NCBI GenBank assembly: GCA_022510805.1
Contig: JAFLSS010000010.1
Span: 1 to 43,205 of the forward strand
Direction of reading: 5' to 3'
Length of the DNA stretch: 43,205 nucleotides
DNA from: Akkermansiaceae bacterium
Lineage (GTDB): Bacteria > Verrucomicrobiota > Verrucomicrobiia > Verrucomicrobiales > Akkermansiaceae
The notes beneath the pieces were generated by a model, which was not told the DNA's origin, did not search any database, and worked only from the letters and a program-made list of their open reading frames with translations. Of this stretch, positions 32,473 to 41,948 are shown piece after piece (position 1 is the first letter of the stretch; each line of letters opens with the position of its first letter). The translations under genes and the position numbers were made by a program.

Positions 32473-34239
32473 TTAGTTGTCGGAACCGCGGGTGCGTACG
32501 TGCTGTGAGAGGTTCACATTGAAGCGCTTGTAGGCGGAGGAGAGCCACTCTTTCATCATGTCGTAGCGCAGCTGGGCATTTTCCCTCGGCAGGGTGTACA
32601 TGAGCTTGCCTGCGGAGATGGCGGGGGAGTCTTCCACTGTGCGGCGCTCTACAGAGGTGAAGCGGATGCCGCCTTCCGGGCGAGCCGTGGGGGCGAGCTT
32701 GCCGCTCGGCGTGCTCATGAGGTCGCTGACTCTGACACCATCGGGCAGCTCCTGCGTGGGGTCAGCGATGCGGGTGGGGCCGTAGGGCGCGATGGTGGCG
32801 CCGGCTTGGGTGGCCAGGGCAAAGGCGGCATCGAGTCCTTTTTCTGCCAGAGCATTCTTCATCTCCTCACCAAGCTTCTGCGCAAAGGTGTCCACGGCCT
32901 CTGCTTCGCGCTGGGCGCGGAAATCAACCAGAGCGCGCTCGCGTGCCGCTTCAAAGGGCAGCACTTCCGGGGCCTCCACGGCCTCGATGCGGATGAGCTT
33001 GAGCTGCTTGTCATCCATGGTTGTGTAGAAACCGCGGATTTGCTTGATATTGGACAGTTTATCGACCGAGCCACTCGCGAGAGCCTGCTCATAGCTCTGC
33101 GGCGTGGGGGCGCCCGCCGTCTCCGAGAAAGCCACGCGTGCCAGCGGAGTCTCGGCGCCCTCGAAATTCACATTCTCCTTGAGCAGGTTGAGCAGCTCCT
33201 CCTGTGTGGAGAGCGGGTAGGTGACATGGGTGGAGCCATCTTCGCCCTTGTAGGTGAAGGGCTGGTGCTCGGCGTTGTCTGCGGTGTCCGCCAGGAGTTT
33301 GTCAAGCCCCTGACCCTGGGCGGCAGAGAGGTTTTCCATGATGGTGTCGGCCGTGTAGGAGAGGTTTTCCATGTTGCTCTCCTGGTCGGGGGTGAGGGTG
33401 TACACGGAGATGATGCGGCGCTCCGGGCTCTTGTAAAGGGCCTTGTTGGCCTCCCAGTAGGTTTGGAGCTCCTCCTCCGTGGGCTCGGCGGGAGCCGGCA
33501 CCTTATCGGTGGGGATCAAGGCAGTGCGGCCGCTGATGCTCTGAGCAGAAGCGTTGATTCGCTCGAGCTCTGCCTGTGAGTTGAAGTGTACCTCTTTGGA
33601 CACGATGGCCTGCAGAGCTTCCCAGATGATGATATCGGCCACCACGCTGCGGAAGTTTTCCTCTTGCACGCGGTTGGAGATGCCGTTGCGGTAGCCGGTG
33701 AGGCGCTGGTAGAGGGCAGTGTTGAACTCACCTTTCAGCGTGCGGAAAGCGGGGAGGTCGCGCAGGTAGGCGTCGATCTGCGCTTCTGAGGGCGCCAGCC
33801 CCAGGGCTTTGGCCTCAGCGCGCAGCATGAGGCGGGTGATGGCGATATTGTCTGCATTATCCTGAGCGGCGCCGAAGCTCCAGTCGGCGTAGATGCTGTT
33901 GAGGCGTGCGAACGATTCCCCGACTTCCGGGTGCGCCTGCTGCCAGGCGGTGAGGGCTGCGGCTTCCTGCTCGTCAAAGCGCTCGTCCCCATTGGTGTCA
34001 AATTGGTCAAGAAGTCGGCGAGTTGCCTGCAGGAGGGAGGCGAGGTATTCTTTGCCATTTTCGCCGAGAGCGGATACCTCAGGGTAGTCATAGCCGGTGT
34101 TGTCGACCTCGATATAGTAGTTGCGTGAGAAGGCGCTGGCTTTGCCGCTGTAGTCCATCATCACCAGGCCGGCGCCGACGCCGACGATAACGATGAGCAC
34201 CAGAAGAGAGTTCTTGCGGATGAATTCGAGGATATTCAT
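32473..34239 (-). CDS. PpiD/SurA-like membrane-anchored chaperone with an EF-hand loop
   Basis: The 588-aa protein has one N-terminal membrane anchor (SLLVLIVIVGVGAGLVMM) and a large periplasmic part with the SurA_N/PpiD organisation, a helical chaperone region around residues 110-260 and a later parvulin-like region, though I cannot point to intact PPIase active-site residues. It probably assists folding of exported proteins. A canonical EF-hand loop DTNGDERFDEQE (81-92) lies just after the anchor, with Asp at 1, 5 and 9, Asn at 3 and Glu at 12, suggesting calcium binding. The start at 34239 is set by the anchor; an upstream in-frame extension is rejected. Confidence 0.75.
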   Translation of the reverse strand: MNILEFIRKNSLLVLIVIVGVGAGLVMMDYSGKASAFSRNYYIEVDNTGYDYPEVSALGENGKEYLASLLQATRRLLDQFDTNGDERFDEQEAAALTAWQQAHPEVGESFARLNSIYADWSFGAAQDNADNIAITRLMLRAEAKALGLAPSEAQIDAYLRDLPAFRTLKGEFNTALYQRLTGYRNGISNRVQEENFRSVVADIIIWEALQAIVSKEVHFNSQAELERINASAQSISGRTALIPTDKVPAPAEPTEEELQTYWEANKALYKSPERRIISVYTLTPDQESNMENLSYTADTIMENLSAAQGQGLDKLLADTADNAEHQPFTYKGEDGSTHVTYPLSTQEELLNLLKENVNFEGAETPLARVAFSETAGAPTPQSYEQALASGSVDKLSNIKQIRGFYTTMDDKQLKLIRIEAVEAPEVLPFEAARERALVDFRAQREAEAVDTFAQKLGEEMKNALAEKGLDAAFALATQAGATIAPYGPTRIADPTQELPDGVRVSDLMSTPSGKLAPTARPEGGIRFTSVERRTVEDSPAISAGKLMYTLPRENAQLRYDMMKEWLSSAYKRFNVNLSQHVRTRGSDN

Positions 34240-34341
34240 AGAAGCATCAGGTAAAGGTAGGAAATGCAGCGGCTCTATTCTACACAATTCGCGTGTGCTT
34301 GCAAGCCCTAAAAAGCGTGCAGCGCGTCATGTGGAGTAAAA

Positions 34342-36261
34342 TCAGCCTCTTTTATTGCGTTTGTTGTAGCGGGTGTAGAAGGGGGTGTGCTCGTGATCCG
34401 CCGGGGGGGATGAGCGGCGGGGCGGGCGGGTGCCGCGGCGCGGTGGTGTGTCCGGGTTGCGGCGCTCTCGCCACGGGCGGTGGGAGTCTGCCGCGGTGTG
34501 GTGCGGCGCGTAGGAGTCATCCTCCGGTGAGAAATCGTCATCAAAGGACTCCCGGCGGGGAGAGCGCGCTTTGTTGTAGCGCGGCGGGGCGCCGGCGCCG
34601 AAGCGCGGGGAGCGCTGCCGCTCGCGGGGGCGGTGTGCCGGCCTGTCCTGCGGGGTGTCCGGCATCCCCTTGTCTTCCCGCAGGTTCACCTCATACCCGC
34701 AGAGGCTGCAGGTGGCGAGGCGCTCACAGAGCAGGGGCGCCACCTCTGTGGAGACGTCGACAAGGCTGTGTTTCAGGAAGATGCGTATATCTCCCACGCT
34801 GCCCTTGGGCACGCCGCCTTCGTTGTACAGAAGGCCTGCGATGTCTTTGGGACGCACGCGCAGCAGCTTGCCTGCATTGAGGAAGAGCGTGGTGGTCTCT
34901 TGCAGGGCGGTATCGGCGGAGGATTTTTTGTAGGTGGGGAAGCTCTCATCCCGGGCGCTGCGGTCTTCGGGGATGGGCTGCAGCTCCCGGCTGCCGCGCG
35001 CGGCCAGCAGGTCAAACATGGCCGCAAGGAGTTGCTCTTGGGGGAGTTCGATATCACGCAGCGGCTCGGGGATGCCGGCCTGCACCTTGGCGGCGTGCTC
35101 CAGGATGTCATCCACAAGGGCTTCCTGCCTAGCCTGCGCCACCATCTCAGCCGTCATGACTTTTTCCCGCGGCATGCGCGTGCCGATGAAGCGCTCGATG
35201 CGGCCGAGCAGGGAAAAATCTCTCCGCCCGATGAAGGAGACTGCCTTGCCCTTGCGGCCGGCGCGCGCGGTGCGGCCGATGCGGTGCACGTAGTCCTCCG
35301 GGTCGCGGGGGAGCTCAAAATTGACCACTATGTCTACGTCATCAATATCCAGGCCGCGCGCCGCGATATCGGTGGCCACGAGGACGTTGAGATTGCCCTT
35401 GCGGTAGGAATCCATGACGCGCTCGCGCAGGGACTGGGGCATGTCGCCATGCAGGCGGTCCACCGAATACCCGCGTGAGAGCAAGCCGTCCACCACATCA
35501 TCCACCACGCGCTTGGTGTTGGCAAAGACGAGCCCGCGCTTCATGCGCCCCATTTCGATGAGGCGGCTGAGCACCTCGATGCGCGAGGAAAAGAGTACCT
35601 CGTATGCGCATTGCTCACAGGTGGGTACAGTGAGGACGGGGCGGTCGATGGAGATTTGCACCGGGTCGTTGGAGAGGCGGTTGAGCAGCGAGCGGATGGC
35701 CTCCGACATGGTGGCGGAGAAGAAAAGAGTCTGGCGCTGCTCGGGCAGGTGGGAGACCACGCGGTCGATGTCTTCTGCGAAGCCCATGTCGAGCATCTCA
35801 TCCGCCTCATCCAGGATGAGGGTGGTGATGAGGTCCGTCTTGAGTTCCCCTTGCTCGATGAGGTCGAGCACGCGGCCGGGAGTGCCCGCCACAAAGGGGA
35901 CACCGCGGCGGAGGGCCGCCAGCTGGGGGCCGAAGGATGCGCCGCCGTAGATGGGCGTGGCCGAGACACCCTCGAGAAAGAGCGCCAGCTTGTCGACCTC
36001 ACGGCTGATCTGCACCGCCAGCTCGCGCGTGGGCGCCAGGCAGAGCACCTGCACCTGCGGGATGGAGGGGTCGATTTTCTCCAAAGCCGGGATGGTGAAT
36101 GCCAATGTTTTGCCGGAGCCTGTGTGCGAGAGGCCGAGCACATCTACCCCGGACAAGGCGGCGGGGATGGCGGCTTCCTGAATGGGAGAGGGTGTCTCAA
36201 ATCCTAAAACTTCAATGGCTTCCAGGATTTCCGGGCATATTCCTAGCTCTGAGAACGTCAT
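34342..36261 (-). CDS. DEAD-box RNA helicase (DeaD/CsdA type) with basic C-terminal tail
   Basis: The 639-aa helicase unwinds structured RNA in ribosome assembly or mRNA decay. The motifs are complete: Q-motif with FETPSPIQ, SHTGSGKT, PTRELAVQ, GTPGR, DEAD in LILDEADEML, SAT, RGLDIDDVD and HRIGRTARAGR. A DbpA-like RNA-binding domain follows (RPKDIAGLLYNEGGV, SVGDIRIF). The last 110 residues are Arg/Pro/Asp-rich and disordered (for example RPRERQRSPRF). The start is ATG 36261; the TTG four codons upstream is an alternative. No strong ribosome site is seen. Confidence 0.94.
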   Translation of the reverse strand: MTFSELGICPEILEAIEVLGFETPSPIQEAAIPAALSGVDVLGLSHTGSGKTLAFTIPALEKIDPSIPQVQVLCLAPTRELAVQISREVDKLALFLEGVSATPIYGGASFGPQLAALRRGVPFVAGTPGRVLDLIEQGELKTDLITTLILDEADEMLDMGFAEDIDRVVSHLPEQRQTLFFSATMSEAIRSLLNRLSNDPVQISIDRPVLTVPTCEQCAYEVLFSSRIEVLSRLIEMGRMKRGLVFANTKRVVDDVVDGLLSRGYSVDRLHGDMPQSLRERVMDSYRKGNLNVLVATDIAARGLDIDDVDIVVNFELPRDPEDYVHRIGRTARAGRKGKAVSFIGRRDFSLLGRIERFIGTRMPREKVMTAEMVAQARQEALVDDILEHAAKVQAGIPEPLRDIELPQEQLLAAMFDLLAARGSRELQPIPEDRSARDESFPTYKKSSADTALQETTTLFLNAGKLLRVRPKDIAGLLYNEGGVPKGSVGDIRIFLKHSLVDVSTEVAPLLCERLATCSLCGYEVNLREDKGMPDTPQDRPAHRPRERQRSPRFGAGAPPRYNKARSPRRESFDDDFSPEDDSYAPHHTAADSHRPWRERRNPDTPPRRGTRPPRRSSPPADHEHTPFYTRYNKRNKRG

Positions 36262-36341
36262 ATGTGCGGGCAAGCATGCCTGATCTTCTTTCCAATGTCA
36301 AGCCGCAATGAATTTTTTGCGGTCGGCATGACACACGCCGC

Positions 36342-37451
36342 TCAGTTCTCCTGCGCCAGGTAGTAGCTGCCGCCGGGGCCGGGGATGAGCTTTTTGGCGA
36401 TTTGGAGGCGCATGAGCAGGGGTGTCAGCTCATAGGCCGGTTGCCCCAGCGCGGAGCAGAGGGTATCGAGCGTGTGGTGCCCGGCGGCTACGGCGGCTAA
36501 AATGGGATCTGCCTCCGGGGCGGCGGGTGGGGTGTCTGCAAAGAGCTCCAGCTGCCGCGGCGGGCGGTCCCAGCCCATGTCGCTGATGAGCTCATGGGGC
36601 GAGGTGCAGAGGATGGCGCCATCGCGGATCAGGCGGTTGCAGCCGGTGGAGGCGGTGTTGGTGATGGCGCCGGGGATGGCAAAGACATGGTTGCCGTACT
36701 GCTCTGCCGAGAGGCCGGCGGTGTGCAGGGCGCCGCTGCGCTGCGAGGCTTCGGCCACGAGGGTGGCCTTGCTCCAGGCGGCCACCACGCGGTTGCGCTG
36801 GGGGAAGGAGTTGCGCGAGGGGCGCATGTTCATGGGAAATTCGCTCACCACGGCGCCATGGCCTGCGATGATGCGCTCCACGAGCTCCGTGTTCTCCGGC
36901 GGGAAGATGGCGGAGAGGCCGCCGCCCAGCACGGCGATGGTGCGGCCGCCGGCATCCAGCGCGCCCCAATGCGCGGCGGTGTCGACTCCGCGCGCCAGGC
37001 CGGAGATGATCGTGCAGCCGAAGTCTGCCAGCTCATGGCTGAACTTGCGCGCGCAGCTCAGCCCATAGGGCGAGGCCACGCGGGTGCCCACCACTGAGAC
37101 CGCGCGCAGGGCGTCCTCTTGCCGCCACTCGCCCAGCGCATACAGCACAATGGGCGGGTCACTCATGCGGCGCAGGGCATCCGGGTAATCCTCATCGAGG
37201 AAGGTGACCACGCGCACCCCGGCGCGCTCGGCGCACTCCAGCTCGGCAAACACTTGGGTGCAGTGCTGCCAGTCTGCGATGGCTCGTGCCAGCTTTTCCC
37301 CCAAGCGGGGCACCCGCACGAGCACCGGCACCGGCGCCGCGAGAGCTAGCTCTGCTGAGCCGAAGTGCTCGAGCAGGGCTTGGATGCGCACCGAGCCCAG
37401 CCCGGGAATCAGGTTGAGCGTGATGAGCGCTTCTCGCGGCGAGAGCTCCAT
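36342..37451 (-). CDS. dprA: DNA-processing protein DprA
   Basis: DprA loads RecA on incoming single-stranded DNA during transformation and is a founding SLOG-fold protein. The 369-aa protein has an N-terminal helix-hairpin-helix part (LNLIPGLGSVRIQALLEHFG), the Rossmann core with SVVGTRVASPYG, ISGLARGVDTAAH, AVLGGGL, FPMNMRPSRNSFPQRNRV and SGALHTAGLSAEQ, and a C-terminal winged-helix part (LDTLCSALGQPAYELTPLL). It begins 8 bp after nadC and is probably cotranscribed with it. Confidence 0.95.
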   Translation of the reverse strand: MELSPREALITLNLIPGLGSVRIQALLEHFGSAELALAAPVPVLVRVPRLGEKLARAIADWQHCTQVFAELECAERAGVRVVTFLDEDYPDALRRMSDPPIVLYALGEWRQEDALRAVSVVGTRVASPYGLSCARKFSHELADFGCTIISGLARGVDTAAHWGALDAGGRTIAVLGGGLSAIFPPENTELVERIIAGHGAVVSEFPMNMRPSRNSFPQRNRVVAAWSKATLVAEASQRSGALHTAGLSAEQYGNHVFAIPGAITNTASTGCNRLIRDGAILCTSPHELISDMGWDRPPRQLELFADTPPAAPEADPILAAVAAGHHTLDTLCSALGQPAYELTPLLMRLQIAKKLIPGPGGSYYLAQEN

Positions 37452-37459
37452 CTCGTTTT

Positions 37460-38332
37460 TCAGCAGGAGGGCAGGGTGGTGAAATCCAGCCCGATGTCCA
37501 GCGAGGGCACCGAGTGAGTCAGGCAGCCGAAGCTCATGAAATCTACCCCGGATTCAGCGGCGGCGGGCGCCGTCTCCAGCGTCAGGCCTCCGCTTGCTTC
37601 AAAATAGGGCTTGGCGCGCTCGCCGCGCAGGGCGATGGCCGCGCGCATCTGCTCCGGGCTCATGTTGTCCAGTAGGATGTAGTCCACACCCTCCAGCTTC
37701 AAAAAGGCCTCAACCTGAGCCAGGTGATCCGCCTCCAGCTCCACTTCCACCCCCGGGCGCTCCTGCTTGAGGCGGGTGATGCACGCCTGCAGGTGCTCCA
37801 CATTGCCATCCGTCATCAGGTGGTTGTCCTTGACCATGGCGCGGTCATAGAGGCCGAGGCGGTGGTTATTGCCGCCGCCGTGCACCACGGCTGCTTTTTC
37901 CAGCAGGCGGTAGCCGGGGGTTGTTTTGCGCGTGTCGAGCAGCTTGCACGAGGTGTGCTCAATGGCGCGCACATAACGCCGCGTCATGGTGGCCACCCCG
38001 GAGAGGCGCTGTATGAAGTTGAGCGCCGTGCGCTCGGCTCCGAGAATGGAGCGTGCCGAGCCCTCGATCACCATGATGACGGCATCGGTCGATACTTCTT
38101 CGCCATCGTGCAGGCACACATCCACCTTCAGCGCGGGGTCCACCGCCTTGAACACCTCGGCCGCCACCTCCACCCCGGAGAGCACGCCGCGCTTTCTCGG
38201 GCGCATGAGCGCGCGCGCTGTCAGCCCCTCCGGCACAAAGTAGAGGGAGGTCACATCCCCGGAGCCGAAATCCTCTGCCAGCGCCAGCCGGATCAGCTCG
38301 GCCCGATTATCCGATACTTCATTGGTCTGCAT
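37460..38332 (-). CDS. nadC: Nicotinate-nucleotide pyrophosphorylase (carboxylating)
   Basis: NadC converts quinolinate and PRPP to nicotinate mononucleotide in NAD synthesis. The 290-aa protein shows LALAEDFGSGDVTS at the N-terminus, AERTALNFIQRLSGVAT, LLDTRKTTPGYR, VHGGGNNHRLGLYDRAMVKD, and the late LDNMSPEQM and ASGGLTLE motifs, all typical. The ATG at 38332 has a good ribosome site (TAGGGGGC). It leads the nadC-dprA pair. NadA and NadB are not in the window. Confidence 0.96.
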   Translation of the reverse strand: MQTNEVSDNRAELIRLALAEDFGSGDVTSLYFVPEGLTARALMRPRKRGVLSGVEVAAEVFKAVDPALKVDVCLHDGEEVSTDAVIMVIEGSARSILGAERTALNFIQRLSGVATMTRRYVRAIEHTSCKLLDTRKTTPGYRLLEKAAVVHGGGNNHRLGLYDRAMVKDNHLMTDGNVEHLQACITRLKQERPGVEVELEADHLAQVEAFLKLEGVDYILLDNMSPEQMRAAIALRGERAKPYFEASGGLTLETAPAAAESGVDFMSFGCLTHSVPSLDIGLDFTTLPSC

Positions 38333-38437
38333 GCCCCCTACTATAAGGAAGAAAATCTACCTTGTAAAGCCGGAAATGCCGCCGGTTGGTGCCGAGTGGG
38401 CGCGGTGTGCTGCGGCTGGGGTGGGCTGCGCGGCGGA

Positions 38438-39415
38438 TCACAGGATCAGCATGCAGTCCCCATAGGAGAAGAAGCGGTATTTCTCCGCCACGGCCTGGCG
38501 GTAGGCCTCGAGGATGAGCTCCCGGCCGGCAAAGGCGGAGACGAGCATGATGAGGGTGCTCTGGGGCAGGTGAAAGTTGGTGAGCAGGGCATCTGTGACC
38601 TGCCAGCGGAAGCCGGGGTAGATGAAGATGTCAGTCTCGCCCTCGCCGGAGCGGAGGGGGAGCCCATGGCGGGCGGCCTGTGTCTCCAGCACGCGCACGC
38701 TGGTGGTGCCCACGGCGATGACGCGCTGCGCGGCCGCCACTGCATCCGCCGTGGCGGGCGGCAGGTAGAAGCTTTCGGTGTGCATGTGGTGCTCCTCCAC
38801 GTTGTCCACCTTGACCGGGCGGAATGTGCCGACTCCGACATGCAGGGTGACAAAGGCGTGCGGGACGCCGGCCAGGAGCTCCGGGGTGAAGTGCAGGCCG
38901 GCGGTGGGCGCGGCGATGGCGCCCTCATGCGCGGCGTAGATGGTCTGGTAGCGCTCTTTGTCGGACGGGTCGCTCTCGCGGTTCATGTAGTGCGGCAGCG
39001 CGAGCCGGCCGTAGGTGTCCGCATCCACCGGGCGGTCCCAGCGGATGTAGCGGTAGCCCTCCGTGTCGATGGATTCGACCGTGCCCACCGCATCGCCGAC
39101 TTGGACAGAGCGGCCGATTTTCATCTTGCGGCCGGGGCGCACGAGGCATTTCCACACGAGCTCACCCGCCATGCCCGCGCGCACGAGCTCGATGCTGCCA
39201 TCATTGCTGAAGTAGCGCGCCGGGATGACCTTGGTGTCATTGAGGACAAAGAGATCCCCCGGCTGCACGTACTCGGGCAAGTCGCGGAAGTGGCGGTGCT
39301 CGATGCGCCCGGTGGCGCGGTGCACGACCATCATGCGCGAGGCGGCGCGATCCGGCAAGGGGCGGTCGGCGATGAGCTCCTCGGGCAGGTTGTAGTCAAA
39401 GTCGCAGGTGCGCAC
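38438..39415 (-). CDS. queA: S-adenosylmethionine:tRNA ribosyltransferase-isomerase
   Basis: QueA builds epoxyqueuosine on tRNA from the preQ1 base. The 326-aa protein begins with the typical FDYNLPEELIADRPLPDR, then LVLNDTKVIPAR-like LFVLNDTKVIPAR, AAPTAGLHFTPELL, FVTLHVGVGTFRPVK, VIAVGTTSVRVLE, LLTNFHLPQSTLIMLVSAF and the terminal FFSYGDCMLIL. The start is a GTG at 39415; the open frame continues into gltX but that part is noncoding in this frame. It lies 23 bp after gltX. Confidence 0.96.
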   Translation of the reverse strand: MRTCDFDYNLPEELIADRPLPDRAASRMMVVHRATGRIEHRHFRDLPEYVQPGDLFVLNDTKVIPARYFSNDGSIELVRAGMAGELVWKCLVRPGRKMKIGRSVQVGDAVGTVESIDTEGYRYIRWDRPVDADTYGRLALPHYMNRESDPSDKERYQTIYAAHEGAIAAPTAGLHFTPELLAGVPHAFVTLHVGVGTFRPVKVDNVEEHHMHTESFYLPPATADAVAAAQRVIAVGTTSVRVLETQAARHGLPLRSGEGETDIFIYPGFRWQVTDALLTNFHLPQSTLIMLVSAFAGRELILEAYRQAVAEKYRFFSYGDCMLIL

Positions 39416-39438
39416 GGTGCGGGGGTGGGGTGGGGGGC

Positions 39439-40794
39439 TCAGCAGGGGAAGATCTCGATGCGGCGCAGGGTTTCCTCCCGCCCGAGGACGTGCAGGATGG
39501 CATCCATGCCGGGGCCCACGTGACTGCCGGTGAGCGCCATGCGCAGCGGGAACATGCCCGCGCCGACCTTGACGCCCTGCTCCTTGCAGAGGGGCTTGAT
39601 GAGCTGGAAGGCGGACTCGCCATCCCACTCCGGCAGGGCGCGGAATGCCGCGGCCAGCAGGTTGAGCATCTCCCGGGCGTTCTCCTGAAGCTTGGTCATG
39701 GACTCCGCATCATACTCCAGCGTCTGCACCCAGCGCACCCAGGCGGGCGCCTCGCTGAGCAGCTGCACCTTGCTCTGCACCGCGGGCAGTGCCGCACGCA
39801 GGGCCGGGGTGTCCTCCAGCCCGGCGCGCAGGCAGAACGGCAGGGTCCGCTCGGTGAACTCCTCGGGCGTGAGGCGCATGATGTGCTGCTGGTTCATCCA
39901 TTTGCATTTGGTGATGTCGAATTTGGCGGCAGCGCGGTTCACATGCTCGAGGGAGAAGAGATCCACCAGCTCTTGCATGGAGAAGATTTCCTGCTCATTT
40001 TTGGGATTCCAACCCAGCAGGGCGATGAAGTTGACCACCGCCTCGGGCAGGAAGCCCTCCTCCGGGTAGTTGCCGAGCTTCGCGCCCACGTCGCGCTTGC
40101 TCATCTTGGAGCCGTCGGGGTTTTGGATGAGGGGGATGTGCGCGTACACCGGGGGCTCCACTCCGAAGGCCTCAAAGAGCTGAAGGTGCTTGAAGGTGTT
40201 CATGATGTGGTCCTCCCCGCGGATGACGTGCGTGATGCGCATCTCGATATCATCCACCACGTTGACGAGGTGGAAGATGTAGGAGCCGTCCGTGCGCTTG
40301 ACCACCATGTCGGGCGTGTTCTCCTCATTGGTGTAGTCCACGGAGATATCCCCGCAGACGCCGTCATGCAGCGTCATGACCCCATCGCGCTTGAAGCGGA
40401 AGCGCCACACCGTGCCCTCACTCGTGCCGGGTATCTCATCGCCATTCTTGTCGCGCTTGTTGGGCGCGGGGCATTCATACACGCGCCCTGCATCCACAAG
40501 TTTTTGGAAATAGGCATCATAGATGCCCTTGCGCTGACTCTGAAAATAGGGCTCATAGGGGCCGCCCACTCCCTGCCCTTCATCCCAGCGGAGCCCCAGC
40601 CACTGCATGCCGGAGAAAATGGCCTGCATGGCTTCCTCCACATGGCGTTCCTGGTCGGTGTCCTCAATGCGCAGCACAAAGGTGCCGCCCATCTTGCGGG
40701 TGAAGAGGTAGTTGAAAAGCGCCGTGCGGGCCCCGCCGATGTGCAGGTACCCCGTGGGCGACGGAGCGAAGCGTGTGCGTACCTTCTGATTCAT
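39439..40794 (-). CDS. gltX: Glutamyl-tRNA synthetase
   Basis: GltX charges tRNA with glutamate. The 451-aa protein has the HIGH-type motif in FAPSPTGYLHIGGARTA, RIEDTD, and the KMSKR loop as DGSKMSKRDVGAK, and ends in an anticodon-binding domain of usual size. The start at 40794 is the ATG that gives the family N-terminus; the frame stays open far upstream across the GT9 gene on the other strand, which is a shadow. It is followed by queA. It is divergent from the GT9 gene, with a 204-bp gap. Confidence 0.97.
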   Translation of the reverse strand: MNQKVRTRFAPSPTGYLHIGGARTALFNYLFTRKMGGTFVLRIEDTDQERHVEEAMQAIFSGMQWLGLRWDEGQGVGGPYEPYFQSQRKGIYDAYFQKLVDAGRVYECPAPNKRDKNGDEIPGTSEGTVWRFRFKRDGVMTLHDGVCGDISVDYTNEENTPDMVVKRTDGSYIFHLVNVVDDIEMRITHVIRGEDHIMNTFKHLQLFEAFGVEPPVYAHIPLIQNPDGSKMSKRDVGAKLGNYPEEGFLPEAVVNFIALLGWNPKNEQEIFSMQELVDLFSLEHVNRAAAKFDITKCKWMNQQHIMRLTPEEFTERTLPFCLRAGLEDTPALRAALPAVQSKVQLLSEAPAWVRWVQTLEYDAESMTKLQENAREMLNLLAAAFRALPEWDGESAFQLIKPLCKEQGVKVGAGMFPLRMALTGSHVGPGMDAILHVLGREETLRRIEIFPC

Positions 40795-40998
40795 GCGCGC
40801 CTTATACACCCAACGCGCCGTTTTTTCAAGCGAAATGTTGCATGCGCGCGCGGTGTGGGGGGCCATGCTTGCGGGAGGGGGCGCTTCTGCCGGTGCGCGG
40901 ATTCCCCGCCGGCGCAGCGTAAATGGGTATCTTCCGGCTTGCTTTGTGGGGGGGAATATGATAAGTTGAGTCGAGGAGAGGCACACAAGTTTTATCAT

Positions 40999-41928
40999 AT
41001 GGAGAGAATCCTGATCATCAAGCATGGAGCGCTGGGGGATGTGGTGCTGGCGCTGGGCTGTATGCAGGCGCTCAAGCGCCGGCATCCCGAGGCGCATATG
41101 ACGCTGATGACAATGAAGCCGTTTGTCCCGATTGCGGAGCAGGCCGGTGTGTTTGATGCATTTATCGTGGACAATCGGCGCTCGTTTTTCTGCCTGTCGG
41201 AGACGCGGCGCGTGCTGGCTGAGCTTGTGGGTGGCCGCTTTGACCTCATCTACAATCTTCAGTATTCCCAGCGCACCCGGCACTACCGCCGCCTGCTGCG
41301 CTGGCTGGCTCCCCGGGGGGTATACCGCTGGGTGGATGCCTCCGCCGGCTTGTGCCACACCATCACCAAAACCCGGAGCCTCGGGCCGGGGCACGAGGCG
41401 CTGGAGCCCGCTGAGCTGCCGCAGGTGACTACTGATCTGCGCTTTCTGCACGGGGAGGGGAAGCACTTTGACCGCCTGCCGGAGCGCTATGTGCTGCTCA
41501 TTCCCGGCTGCTCGCCGCAGCACCCTTACAAGCGCTGGCCTGTGGCAAGCTACCGGGAGGTGGTGCGCCGCCTCGCGGAGCGGGGGATTGCCGCTGTGGT
41601 GCTGGGGACTGCGGCCGAGGCGGCTGAGGCCGAGGCTATCTGCGCCGGGAATCCCACGGCGGTGAATATGGTGGGGCTCACGAGTCTGCTGGATGTGCCG
41701 CAGGTAGCGCTGCGCGCGCTGGCTGTGGTGGGCAATGACACCGGCCCCTCGCATATGGCGGCGCTGACCGGCGTGTACACGCTGGCGATCTTTGACCGCC
41801 GCAATGCGCGCAGCGTGCTCCGCGGCCACAACTGCACGAGCCTTGTGTCCGAGGGGGAGGTGGCGCTGGTGACGCCGGAGCGCGTGTGGGAACACCTGGC
41901 TGAGCATTTGCCTGCCGCTCAACTGTGA
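40999..41928 (+). CDS. GT9-family heptosyltransferase-like glycosyltransferase
   Basis: GT9 enzymes add heptose to the lipopolysaccharide core in the cytoplasm. The 309-aa protein has the N-terminal ILIIKHGALGDVVLALG motif, IYNLQYSQRTRHYRRLL, the central LLIPGCSPQHPYKRWP, and the C-terminal nucleotide-sugar site VGNDTGPSHMAALTG. It is shorter than E. coli WaaC/WaaF. The start is ATG 40999; an in-frame open extension upstream runs antisense to gltX and is rejected. A GAGGAGAGG stretch lies about 20 bases upstream, farther than usual. It is 20 bp upstream of the TatD gene. Confidence 0.9.
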   Translation: MERILIIKHGALGDVVLALGCMQALKRRHPEAHMTLMTMKPFVPIAEQAGVFDAFIVDNRRSFFCLSETRRVLAELVGGRFDLIYNLQYSQRTRHYRRLLRWLAPRGVYRWVDASAGLCHTITKTRSLGPGHEALEPAELPQVTTDLRFLHGEGKHFDRLPERYVLLIPGCSPQHPYKRWPVASYREVVRRLAERGIAAVVLGTAAEAAEAEAICAGNPTAVNMVGLTSLLDVPQVALRALAVVGNDTGPSHMAALTGVYTLAIFDRRNARSVLRGHNCTSLVSEGEVALVTPERVWEHLAEHLPAAQL

Positions 41929-41948
41929 TTTTTTGGGGAAGTAACGTT

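Noticed and set aside
36342..37451. DprA as part of the SLOG immune module
   Set aside because: Although DprA shares the SLOG fold, it is far from the TIR genes, sits with nadC, and has the complete features of the transformation protein.
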